Positions 13,451-25,200 of a DNA stretch of 64,000 bases are shown one piece after another. The notes below the pieces were generated by a model. It was given only the letters and a program-made list of their open reading frames with translations, was not told the origin of the DNA and made no database searches. Position 1 is the first letter of the stretch, and every line of letters starts with the position of its first letter. Source of the stretch: Limanda limanda (lineage: Eukaryota > Chordata > Actinopteri > Pleuronectiformes > Pleuronectidae); the NCBI RefSeq assembly GCF_963576545.1, contig NC_083636.1, positions 1,391,883 to 1,455,882 on the forward strand, in the 5' to 3' direction. The translations under genes and the position numbers were made by a program.

Positions 13451-14375
13451 GATAAACGAACACAGCTCAGCCGGCTGCAGGAGAGACTCACACACTTCTG
13501 CTCCACGCCAGGTTCTGTCCACTCCGCTGCAGTTACATGAGAATCCGTCCAGGAGGGAAGTCAGGGAAACCACCACGTGTGGAGAGGGACGGAAATATAA
13601 ACCTACAGGGGGGGGTTGGAAATAAAAAAGAAATAAGTGGTTTCTGATTGGACGGAGGGTTCAGTTAAATATTGATGAATTTAATAAACACACCTGTCCC
13701 TGAGCTGATTGGCTCCAGCCCCGACCTTCATGGAGGGATGGATGTAAACATGTCAACTCATCATTCTGAGGTTATTGCTCCTGTTGTGTATCTGCAGCTA
13801 CAGAAGACATCTAACTTTCTGAAGACACTTTAATCACTGAGGGAAGCGTGGTCACCTTCAGGGTTTCAGATCAGTGGATATGTAAGTGAGCCGGTGTGTG
13901 AACAGTAAACCTGTCGCCTCCACCTCCGCCCCCCCACAGAGAGCCGCCTGCCCTCTGGACGGTTGTGTAGAGGATTGTTGTGCAGAGGATTGTTGTGCAG
14001 AGGATTGTTGTGTAGAGGATTGTTGTGCAGCTGTCAGAGCTGATCAAATTGTGACAGTGGTGGAGAAAATGGCTGAAAATGTTCCAGGGCTGTAAACACC
14101 GCCAGCAGCTCCGAGTAATTTGTTTTGGTGAAGCGGAGCAGCGATGGCCATTTGTCGTCAGCTTCCATTCTGCACGCAGCCCCCCCCCCCCCTCCCTCAG
14201 CCCATCAGGCTGTTGTGACAACCTTCCTGTGCCGTGTTGCTTCCAGCGGAGCGCCCGGACGCACACGGGGACGAGGACGCTGGTCGGAGGAAACAAGACG
14301 TCATCACCTCACCAGCGGCTCGGAGCACGGACAACATGAGAGGTCTCAACTGAACAAGTGGAGCTGGTTTTATTA

Positions 14376-14977
14376 CAGTTTTTCTCGATTGCTTAAGCAC
14401 GATTTTCCAAACAGGGCCCGGTGTTTCAAAACAATACACCCAATCAGCAGAACACCTCAGATCCTTTGCAAAATGAAACACTCTTGCAAAAACTATACAC
14501 TAATTTATCAAAACCCTATTTTGTTACCATATGAAACACACACGTTTCATATGACTTAATTCTGTTTGAACCAGTTACACACTGCTGTTGCTAACCTCAA
14601 ACACTTTTAGCAATTCCAGTTCTCAGTGATTAGAGTCCTGTAAGTGAAGTACACAGAGAAAGTGCAAATAGACAATAAATTCACAAAACTCTACACAACA
14701 CCAATGCTGCAGACTCATGAAAATATAATTTATTTCTCTCCATATACCCAAATCAGTCAACATGTAGAATTAAAACAAAACATGTCCCAGTTTTCATGCT
14801 ACTACAGGAGTGTGCATACCACTGTAAGCTCAGCAAATATCAGACAAGCAGAAAATTCAGTTGACATTGTACTTATAGTGGTGCAGATATGGGCTCGTGT
14901 TATGCTCCTTGAGTGTAAGGTTTTGATAATTGTGTAATACTTTTGATTTTAGTGTTTAAGCAATTGAAAAAAAACTG
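14376..14977. mobile_element. Mariner-like MITE with TA target
   Basis: Terminal inverted repeats begin CAGTTTTTCTCGATTGCTTA on the left, and the right end is the near-complement (TAAGCAATTGAAAAAAAACTG). TA dinucleotides flank both ends (14374-14375 and 14978-14979). There is no transposase frame inside. TA target sites are the hallmark of the Tc1/mariner superfamily, so this is read as a non-autonomous member. Confidence 0.75.
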
Positions 14978-14999
14978 TAACAGAGTCTGAGACTGAGGA

Positions 15000-15564
15000 G
15001 GAAGAGACGAGTCCAGATCCTGATCTCAACCTCTTCTCCTTCAAATCAGATTTATCATTTAAAACAGTGAATACGTTCTGAGAGACATGTGAAGTATGTA
15101 TCGTGACCAGAGGGGAAACGATACGAGTCCGTGGCTCTGGAGCTCTGAAGAGGAAACACTGGTGGAGATAATGTGGTCAGTTTTGTCCAAACACGTCCGG
15201 ACAGGATGTGAGGAGTCGTCACGTCTCCAGGGAACTGCAGCTGAGATAAACATATCAAACCCTGAGAGCATCACCTGAGATCTGATTCCTGAAGCACAGG
15301 ACGAGCTCATCAGCTGTGGAGTCGGGAAGAAAGAATATAAATTCATCAGTCCTGTCTTCAGTGACTTTCTGAAGAAACTTCACTTTATACACACACACAG
15401 ACACACACAGAGACACACACAAACTGCTCCACTCTATCACCTGGATATAGTGTGTATTTCCCCGGTGTGTCCGTTTCAATTCACTCAGAGCTGCAGTGAA
15501 AACTATCAGAACTCTATTCACAGAGCTGCATAGAAAACACGACAAAACCTCCGGGAACCGCTGT

Positions 15565-15629
<65 letters not shown>

Positions 15630-15786
15630 ACACTGAGGGACAATCACAGAGTCCAGTCCGTCTCTTCGCCACAGAACGACCCTACACACACTTCTTATCA
15701 ACTGATTTACACAACACACTCTGAATACACACATTCATTACCTCAGCTCCTGAGAGGGAATAATGAATGAAATGAGAATATTACAT

Positions 15787-15825
<39 letters not shown>

Positions 15826-17176
15826 CACACACACACACACACAGATAAACTGCAGCCTTTTGTTTCTCCACCGCTCCCTGGACGAATCTTATCATACATG
15901 TTCAACTGCTGCACTGGGTGTGAGCATGTATGGGGACGTGAACACACACGTGACACACACAGCAGCTCTGTGTGTGTCACGTGTGTGTGTGTGTGGTTGT
16001 GGTTGTGTGTGTGTGTTTCTGGCCGTGTGCACGCTGACTGGTGCAGAAATGTGAGGAGGATGCGAGGCCGATAAAAGCCTGAGACGGATCGGAGGCTTTG
16101 GGATTGGTCACATGTTCAGAACAGGATGTGCAGTGAAATGTAAAGTGACGGCGACAGAAGACCTGGAGATGATGAGTGAAACCAAATGTGTAATAATAAT
16201 AATAATAATAATCCTTTCAATTTCAATAAGGCCTCCCACTGGAGGTGCTCGGGCCCTAATAACAACAACGTGATGTGGAATTAAAACATAAGTTGTGAAG
16301 TGTTTACAACTGAAACAACTCATTTCTATATTCAGCTTAATGCAGGAAACACAAATGTGAACGAGGGAATCTTTTGCATCTTTTGCATCTTTTGCATCTT
16401 TGCCGTCTCGACCATGAATCTAACGTGATGCTGGATGTGATGGCGAGACACAGATGACATGTTGACGGATGAGTTGAGGACACAGGAGGACATTAAAGTT
16501 CGGGGACATGTCGAAGAAGATAATTCCCCCTTTTTTTTTTGTTTTGTTTCAATCTCTCCTCCAACCCATCGATCCTCCTCCGCCTGTGGACCTCAATCTC
16601 CTCTGCCTGATGGAGTCAAGAGGGGCCACCTGTGGCCCCGGCTTCATAAAGCATGGCCCTTCCCCTCCCCTCTCTCTCCTCTCTCCTCCTCTCTCCTCCT
16701 CTCCATCAGTTTCTTATTTCTACTCTTGGTGTTTACTCCCCCTCTTCTCTCACCCACAGCGTTTGGTTTTAATAAGAATAACCTTCGTCTTTCATGCTCG
16801 GCTCTAAAAGCTTATTTTCCTTCGTCTGTCATCTTCTATTCTCTCCATCATTCACTCAGAGGACGAGTGTGTCTCACTCACATGTGGAGAACATCGGACT
16901 TTTATCTTCAGACTCACATGTCTGAGCCTCCTCCGCTTATTTATCCTCCATCACTGGAAAAACGGAGTCCTGCAGCGAGCAGGAACACACATACACAAAC
17001 ACACACACACACATTCATGTACACAAACACACACACACACACACACACATGCACAAACACATAAATGTACACAAACACACTCAAACACTGATAACCATGC
17101 ATCTTTGAGTAAGAGGGAAAAATGTGACGGAAACATAAACATGTTAGTGTCAGATTTATTGTGTGTGTATGTGAGC

Positions 17177-17214
<38 letters not shown>

Positions 17215-18345
17215 GAGAGAGAGAAGCAGGACATTGATCCTATACTGCCCCCTTGAGGTAGATATTTGTCACCACAAGTATTCAGATTGAAAGTAAACTG
17301 AGATGGATGGATAGAGAGAGAGATTTAGATAGATAAAGGGATAAATATATAGATCCATAGATAGAAAGACAGAAAGAGAGAGATATAGAGACAGAACATG
17401 AACAAACATGATAAATCATCGAATGAAAATGAAACGTTCTTTGTTATTTTATCATTTATTGTATTATATTTTTTTAAATGTATCAGTATATTTGTTTAAT
17501 ATTTATATGTTTAAATAATTAATTATATTGTATTTTTACATCTCTCCGTTTTTATAATATTTAATAATATTTCTATAATTTAATAATGATAATTTTATTG
17601 ATTATTTTCAGTGAATGTGTCTGAACTGGTTTGGGCCTCGGTCTGTTGTGATGGTGTCTGCTGCCCCCTGGTGGATCCAGGGGAGAAGATGCAGAATCAC
17701 TGGTGTAAAACAAACACACTCTGATGAACCTGTTGCTGCTTCAGTGTCACAAAAAACATTCACTTCAAATTACTAATAATTAGCAGGTTGTTATAATTGA
17801 ACTTGATATTTATTGTCTACTTTCTTTGAAACATGAAATCACTTCAGTGCAACACAAAAATTAAAATAAAGAGAGAAGAGAACAGAGACAGGGACCAGAG
17901 GCATCTGTTAATGCCACATCATTAACAATATTTATTTGAATAGAACAGGTCAGATATCACAACTTAGACCAAACTGAGAAAAGTATTCAGGAAAAACACG
18001 TCATCTAAGTGTAACATTGTTATTTAAAAATTCAGTTATTTAACTTGGATGTATATTATATAAGTACGGGTACTTTTGTATTTTCTGTGTATTTGTTTGT
18101 ATTTTTGTGTTTCTTTGTATAAAATAAATGGAAAAATGGGTATGAGTACTAGGGTGATTACGCCCCCTTTTACTACTACTACTACTAATAATAATGATAA
18201 TAATATTATTATTAAAAGTAACACATCATGAAGTATGATGAGTAGAAATACTCTGGTAAGAACTTGTATGTCCTGGTTGTACAGAACATGAAAAGAGTAC
18301 TTGAGTAGTTGAGTAAAAGTAACTGTAATCTGACTGGGACTGAAA
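15000..18345. other. Intergenic DNA upstream of xpo7
   Basis: (GT)n lies at about 15566-15628, (CA)n at 15791-15842, (CA)n at 16993-17050 and (GA)n at 17176-17224. A fragment at 16190-16260 with (TAA)n and GAGGTGCTCGGGCCC looks like another LINE 3' end. Three TTTGCAT octamer-like motifs occur in phase at 16373-16397. No exon was identified. Confidence 0.55.
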
Positions 18346-19260
18346 TGAATGGAGGCGCTGTTCCAGTGGCGGCCGCGGGGGGCGCTGTTGTCGCTGTGCT
18401 TACCCATAAGCGGGGGAGAGAGAGGTGCATGAAATGGAGAAAAATGGCGGATCATGTGCAGGTGAGCAGAGGTTTCATGTTTTTCATCGCGTCAGTTCCT
18501 CCGGGAGCGAGCCGCTGGGGTCGAGCCGGCCCCGGGGCCCGGAGCAGCGGGTCCGGGGGCCGGGCCCGGGCCGCAGCGGGCACCCGGCGGCCGGCCGGAG
18601 GCTGCCCGGCGGGGAAAGAAAGGATGTGTCCGGCTGTGTTGACTTGTGGCCTCCTGTCAGTGGAGGCTGGAGCTGGGTTAGCCGGAGCTAGCTGCGGGCT
18701 CCCCGGCTGCTGCCGGACCGGAGCCGGGACCAGGAGCCCCGGGGCCGGCGGGCAGAGCCGGCGGGGGTCCCGGTGCGTGTTCCGGGGGACGGCTCCTCGG
18801 CAGCGGGCTCCCGGAGCGAGCCAGCCCGTGTGTGAGTGAAGTAAACAATGAGGCGGCTAGCTGCCGGGCTAGCGACCCGGGGCTGCTCCGGTGGATCCGC
18901 ACCGGATCCCCCCGGTTCCTCATCCTCCACACCGGCTCGCACCGGAGCTCCCGCTCACCTGCTCCGCTTCCCCGGGTTCACAGCCCGGTGTCCGGCTCGG
19001 GTCGTAGCGGCTGCCCGGGAGCTAGCTATGCTAACGTTAGCATGAGCTCAGACGTGCACTTCTCCCGCCCGAGCCCGTTTGAAAACACGGTCCGGTCTGT
19101 GGGAGCGTGGGTCCGGGTCCCGGGCTCCGGGTCCGCCACCGGCCCCGGAGCCCGGGTCCCGGAGCCGGGTCTGCACCGGGGGCGTGTGTGTGTGGACCGG
19201 GCGGTGCTGCTGTGTGGAGCTAGCACCCGGAGCTAGCTGCTGCTGCAACACATGTCCGGG
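18346..19260 (+). promoter_or_regulatory. xpo7: CpG island and promoter region of xpo7
   Basis: The base composition changes abruptly to very GC- and CpG-rich sequence, covering the xpo7 start codon and the first part of intron 1. The flanking intergenic and intronic DNA is AT-rich or neutral. The start codon lies in AAAATGGCGGATC, which also fits a YY1-like AANATGGCG element; such elements often overlap the 5' ends of housekeeping genes. I see no clear TATA box, as expected for a CpG-island promoter. The exact transcription start cannot be placed from sequence alone. Confidence 0.75.
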
Positions 19261-22200
19261 TGAGGCGGAGCAGAGGAGCCGTGGAGCCCGCTCCTCTGCT
19301 CCTCTGCTCCTCTGCTCCTCCAGCAGGTGGAACCTCCTCTGCTCCTCCATGAGATGACACCTCCTCTGCTCCTCCTCATGGAGGTGCTCCTGCTCCTTCA
19401 TGAGGAGGAGCAGGAGCACCTCCCTCTGCTGCACGTGGAGCCTCTGTGGTTCTGTAGCTGCTCCATCAGCCTCCTGTGTGGAGGCTGATGGAGCAGCTCG
19501 ATGACAGCCTCCATGATGCTGCGAGCAGCGGCCAGGAGCTGCAGCCTCCACGGCCCCTCTGGAGGTGCTCTGGAAGAGGAGCCTCCTCCTCTGGAAGTTC
19601 TCTGGAAGAGGAGCCTCTTCTTCTGGAGGTGCTCTGGAAGAGGAGCCTCTTCTTCTGGAACTCTTCAGATAAGATTGACTCTTTAGTCTCACACTGTTTA
19701 TTCTCACTGGCTCAGAACAGAAGAATCCACATCTGACAGTGAAACACATTCCTGAAGAGTCCTGATGTATTTAACACTTTATCTTTAAACCTTTTTAAAC
19801 TGTTAACTTCCCTCCATCACACGGAGTCCTGACCCTCACGGCTCTGTCCTGTTGAACTCTAGTTCTTCTGTTAGATAACATTAAGCTGGAAGATCATCTT
19901 CCATAGAGTCAGTTCAGGCCTGAAGCCCAGTAGATCATTTATATAAACATGTTTTTAACAGAAGATAAGGAGTCACCCAGTCTGTGAATATACAAACTGA
20001 CCAATCAAATATATAATTAAAAATATCTGTGACTAATTCCAGGGATCTGATTGACGATGTGGTTCTCAGGAATCAGCTCAGAAATAGTTTCAGTTTAGTC
20101 ATGTGAAGCAGCGTCTGTTTGTGTATGAATTATAGTTATATTGTTGTTATTTTTAATGTCTATTTTCTCAACTTAACTTATGCAGAGGTTTGTTATGTTC
20201 TCTGCCTCTCGGACACTTTCAGGCTCGGTCCACGTTTCAGTTTTAAATGTCGTACCCTGTTGCCGTGGTAACGCCTCCTGTCCACATGAAGCTTTACAGC
20301 CTCTTAAAAATTGAAGTCGATGCAGGTGAAAATATTAGGGAGTAAAAATATTATAGATAAATTGGTTGATGTATAATTATTCTTGAAATCTCCCATTTTA
20401 TTTCTCTTGAAGTGGCCACGATACTAATTGTATGTTGTACGTACGCTAATGATATTTCGGTATTTAGACATTTCAGATACTTATTTATCATCTAAGTGAA
20501 AAACAAAACAAAAATACAACCAAAAATATAGAAGTTTAATTAAGTAAACAAACACAGTTTTCTATGTTAAATATTAACAGGATGAAACAAACGTGTAGTT
20601 TTCTTTAATAGTTCAAATGAAGAGGATTCTGCCGACTGTTACAAAGTAGAGATCAAAACTTCGGTGAAATCAAACCACATCGTCTTCCTGTTGGACATCC
20701 CCCCCCCCCGTGTGGACATGTCTATAACAGGTTGTGATGTCAGTGTCTTATCATGAAGGGACAGAGTTTTGTCTTATCTGAGCTTCACACACGATGTTCT
20801 CCAAACTCCTGACTCTGATGCAGACAGTGAACACATCACAGACTCTAACCCCCCCCCCCCCTGCTAATCTCCTCCTTTAACCTGTTGCCCCCCCCCCCCC
20901 TCCAGTTTGAATCTACTCGTGAGTAACTGTGACGGAGCATGACTCAGCAGTTTCCTGGGGGCCCACGTGAATGAATGAATGAGTAAACGTGTTTGTGTTT
21001 GATTATTCACACAAATCATACAATCATACAGTCATACACACACAGCAGGACACCGTGAACAGGAAGTGGTGAAACGTGTTAATCTCATAGTTTTTAAATA
21101 AGGAAACAACAAAGATAAAAATATTTAATAATTATAAGTAGTAAATACAAAAAGTTTAGTATTTCTGCTGAAAAACAACAACAAAGTAAATCAATAATAA
21201 ATATATTAGGAGTTCAGTAGTTTCTCTGGTTCATTGTGGATGAAGTGACTCTTATCTGTGTGAGTTTGGGACGTGGTGTTCTGTCCGTCTCTCCGTGACG
21301 TCCTGGTCTGTCTCTGGCTGATAAGTGTCCTCCTGTCCTCTGTCCCCAGGGCCTGGCCCAGCTGGAGATCCTGTGTAAGCAGCTGTACGAGACCACCGAG
21401 TCCGAGGTCCGGCTGCAGGCAGAGAAAGCTCTGGTGGAGTTCACCAACAGCCCGGACTGTCTGAGCAAGTGTCAGCTGCTGCTGGAGAGAGGCAGCGTGA
21501 GTACTGTCCCCTGTCCCCTGTCCCTCACCTGTCTGTCCCTCACCTGTCTGTCCCACCTGTCACCTATCTGTCCCCTGTACGTCACCTGTCCCCTGTCTGA
21601 GCAAGTGTCAGCTGCTGCTGGAGAGAGGCAGCGTGAGTACTGTCCCCTGTCCCCTGTCCCTCACCTGTCTGTCCCCTGTCTGTCCCACCTGTCACCTGTC
21701 TGTCCCCTGTACGTCACCTGTCCCCTGTCTGAGCAAGTGTCAGCTGCTGCTGGAGAGAGGCAGCGTGAGTAGTGTCCCCTGTCCCCTGTCTGTCCCCTGT
21801 CTGTCCCACCTGTCACCTATCTGTCCCCTGTACGTCACCTGTCTGAGCAAGTGTCAGCTGCTGCTGGAGAGAGGCAGCGTGAGTAGTGTCCCCTGTCCGT
21901 CCCTCACCTGTCCCTCACCTGTCCCCTGTCCATCCCACCTGTCTGTCCCCTGTCTGTCCCACCTGTCACCAATCTGTCCCCTGTACGTCACTTGTCCCCT
22001 GTCTGAGCAAGTGTCAGCTGCTGCTGGAGAGAGGCAGCGTGAGTACTGTCCCCTGTCCCTCACCTGTCTGTCCCCTGTCTGTCCCACCTGTCACCTATCT
22101 GTCCCCTGTACGTCACCTGTCCCCTGTCTGAGCAAGTGTCAGCTGCTGCTGGAGAGAGGCAGCGTGAGTAGTGTCCCCTGTCCCCTGTCCCTCACCTGTC

Positions 22201-25200
22201 TGTCCCCTGTCTGTCCCACCTGTCTGTCCAACCTGTCCCCTGTCACCTGTCAGCTGCTGCTGGAGAGAGGCAGCGTGAGTAGTGTCCCCTGTCCCTCACC
22301 TGTCCCCTGTCCTTCACTTGTCTGTCCCCTGTCTGTCCCACGTCTGTCCCACCTGTCTGTCCCCTGTCACCTGTCTGTCCCCTGTCTGTCACCTGTCCGT
22401 CCCTCAACTGTCCGTCCCTCACCTGTCTGTCCCCTGTCTGTCCCACCTGTCTGTCCAACCTGTCCCCTGTCACCTGTCAGCTGCTGCTGGAGAGAGGCAG
22501 CGTGAGTAGTGTCCCCTGTCCCTCCCTCACCTGTCACCTGTCCGTCCCGCACCTGTCTGTCCCCTGTCTGTCCCACCTGTCACCTCTGTCACCTATCTGT
22601 CCCCTGTCTGTCCCACCTGTCACCTATCTGTCCCCTGTACGTCACCTGTCCCCTGTCTGAGCAAGTGTCAGCTGCTGCTGGAGAGAGGCAGCGTGAGTTG
22701 TGTCCCCTGTTTGTCCCTCACCTGTCTGTCCTCTGTCTGTCCCTCACCTGTCTGTCCTCTGTCTGTCCCTCACCTGTCCGTCCCCTGTCCCCTGTCACCT
22801 GTCTGTCCCCTGTCTGTCCCCTGTCTGTCCCCTGTCCCTCACCTGCCCATCACCTGTACGTCACCTGTCTGTCCCCTGTCATCTGGCCGTCCCCTGTCCG
22901 TCCAACCTGTCTGTCCCCTGTCCATCCCACCTGTCAATTTCACCTGTCTCCTGTCGTCCTCTGTCTGTCCTCTGTCTGTCCCCTGTCTGTCACTTGTCCC
23001 CTGACCCTCACCTGTCCCCTGTCTGTCACCTGCCCATCACCTGTACGTCACCTGTCTGTCCCCTGTCATCTGTCCGTCCCCTGTCTGTCCCACCTGTCTG
23101 TCACCTGTCTGTCCCCTGTCACCTGTCTGTCCCACCTGTCTGTCCTCTGTCCATCACCATTTCATTGAATTCACGAGTAGAATTTGCTAAATTTCCTCCA
23201 ACAACTTCCACTTGTCAAATATCTCCATGAAAATTCACTGCGAATGAAATCAGTGGACGAAGTGTTTTCATCTGAATTATAATTAGACTTAATTAAAATA
23301 ATAAGACAGCTTTTGTTCGGCTTCTGCACTTTGCTGTACGTTGTAAATCTTCTGTCCAGTATTTGAATGATTGAACGTGTGTCATGTCAGGTGAAAGTTC
23401 TTTCTATCTCATGGATCTAAAGTTCTGATGTTTGTCTCCCGTCAGTCGTCGTACTCTCAGCTGCTCGCCGCCACGTGTTTGTCGAAGTTGGTTTCTCGGA
23501 CCAGCAACCCTCTTCCCCTGGAGCAACGCATCGACATCCGTGAGTATCTCTTACAGTCACAACCAGAGCTGATACAGTCCATTAACACACGAGGTGATCT
23601 GCTGCTGAGCACTAGGGGGCGCTGTTCTGTTTCTGTGTCCTTCAGGGAACTATGTTCTGAATTATTTGGCCACGCGGCCGAAGCTAGCGGCCTTCGTGAC
23701 CCAGGCTCTGATCCAGCTGTACGCCCGGATCACCAAGCTGGGCTGGTTCGACTGTCAGAAGGAAGACTACGTGTTCAGGAACGTCATCGCCGACGTGACC
23801 CGCTTCCTGCAGGTGAGGGCGTGGTCGATCATGTGACGCCGAGCGCTGCAGGAACCCGTGTGTTGAGCTGTGTGTTGTTGTTGTTGTGTCTCTACAGGAC
23901 AGTGTTGAGCACTGCATCATAGGGGTGACCATCCTGTCCCAGCTGACCAACGAGATCAACCAGGTACTCTTTGTTTGGGGGCGTGTCACCGTAACGAGGT
24001 TTACCGAACCGTGGTTTTTGTTTAACGTGGTCTCTCTCTCCCCCCCCCCCGCAGGCTGACACCACACATCCTCTGACTAAACACAGGAAGATCGCGTCAT
24101 CGTTCAGAGACTCCTCCCTCTTCGACATCTTCACCCTGTCCTGTAACCTCCTCAAACAGGTACGTTCATCTGGAGATGTGATCAGAACCTTCTGAGACGC
24201 CAGCAACCAAACCTCATGTCTGGTGCTGCAGCTAGGGTTGCAAAATTCCGGGAATATTCAAAGTTGGAAACTTTCCATGGGAATTAAAGGGAATAAACTG
24301 GAAATGTTGTGGGTAATTTATACTAACTGTATTGACCTTGTCATATACAGACATAAATATAAACATTTTGTTGTGTCATAGGCTGATTTGAGCCCTGAGG
24401 AAACTTTGGGCACTTGACTATATGCTTCTGCATCGTTGTGTCATTCTTAACATAGGTCTTTGCACAGTATTTGCAAATGTACACAGCCTTTCCTTCTACA
24501 TTGGATGGGGTGAAATGTCTCCACACATGAGAGAGTGCACGTGGCATTGTTCTGTAGAATAAGATGAGAAAAAAGTTTGTAAAAAAACACTAATGCAATG
24601 CCAGAGATATAAATAGTTAGCCAAACAATTGGAATCGTCTGTAAACATATTTTACAATTGATGGATAAATGAATGGAAATAGTCTAGATGAACAGATGAA
24701 CAATCCTCAATCAGCATGCTAATATATTTTCCCAGTAATATCATGGAAACTTACCTGACTAGTCCTTCACTCTACAGCAGGCCTCAGTAGCCCTGCTGTA
24801 GAGTGAAGCATGCTGGGAGTTATCTGTGCATGTGATGGAAGAATGACCAGTGGAGGGTTGAAACTCAACGTTCCATACATCTTTAAAATAGAGTTTTGAA
24901 CGATGTTTTTATTGCTCAGCATTTAATTTGCTTATTTTTTTTCAAAATTCCTAAAATTCCCGAGCTTAACTTCCCATGGAAAGTTTCTGGAAAGTTTCTG
25001 GAAATTTACCGTAAACTTTCCGCCCCTTTGCAACCCTAGCTTCAGCGAGGCACAACTCACCGTTCAGTACCGGGAACAGAACCTTTTATATCAGTGACTT
25101 TCTGACATGTGACATGCGACTCAGTCTTCAGTTCAGTTGCAGCTTCGACAGACTGAAGACGTCTCACCAGTGAAACCACGGAGCTCTGAGCTTCTTTTAA

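Noticed and set aside
18309..18839. 176-codon frame in the CpG island overlapping the xpo7 start
   Set aside because: Different frame from xpo7, GC-rich composition gives few stops; no similarity. The authentic product is MADHVQ at 18444.
21434..23230. Long [15 protein letters not shown] frames in xpo7 intron 2
   Set aside because: Repeat readings of the CTGTCCC minisatellite; true exon 2 ends at 21496 and exon 3 starts at 23446 with exact exportin-7 continuity.
24341..24547. BED zinc-finger frame as a host gene
   Set aside because: It lies inside a terminal-inverted-repeat element with target duplication, and a second copy exists at 32146; treated as transposon relic.
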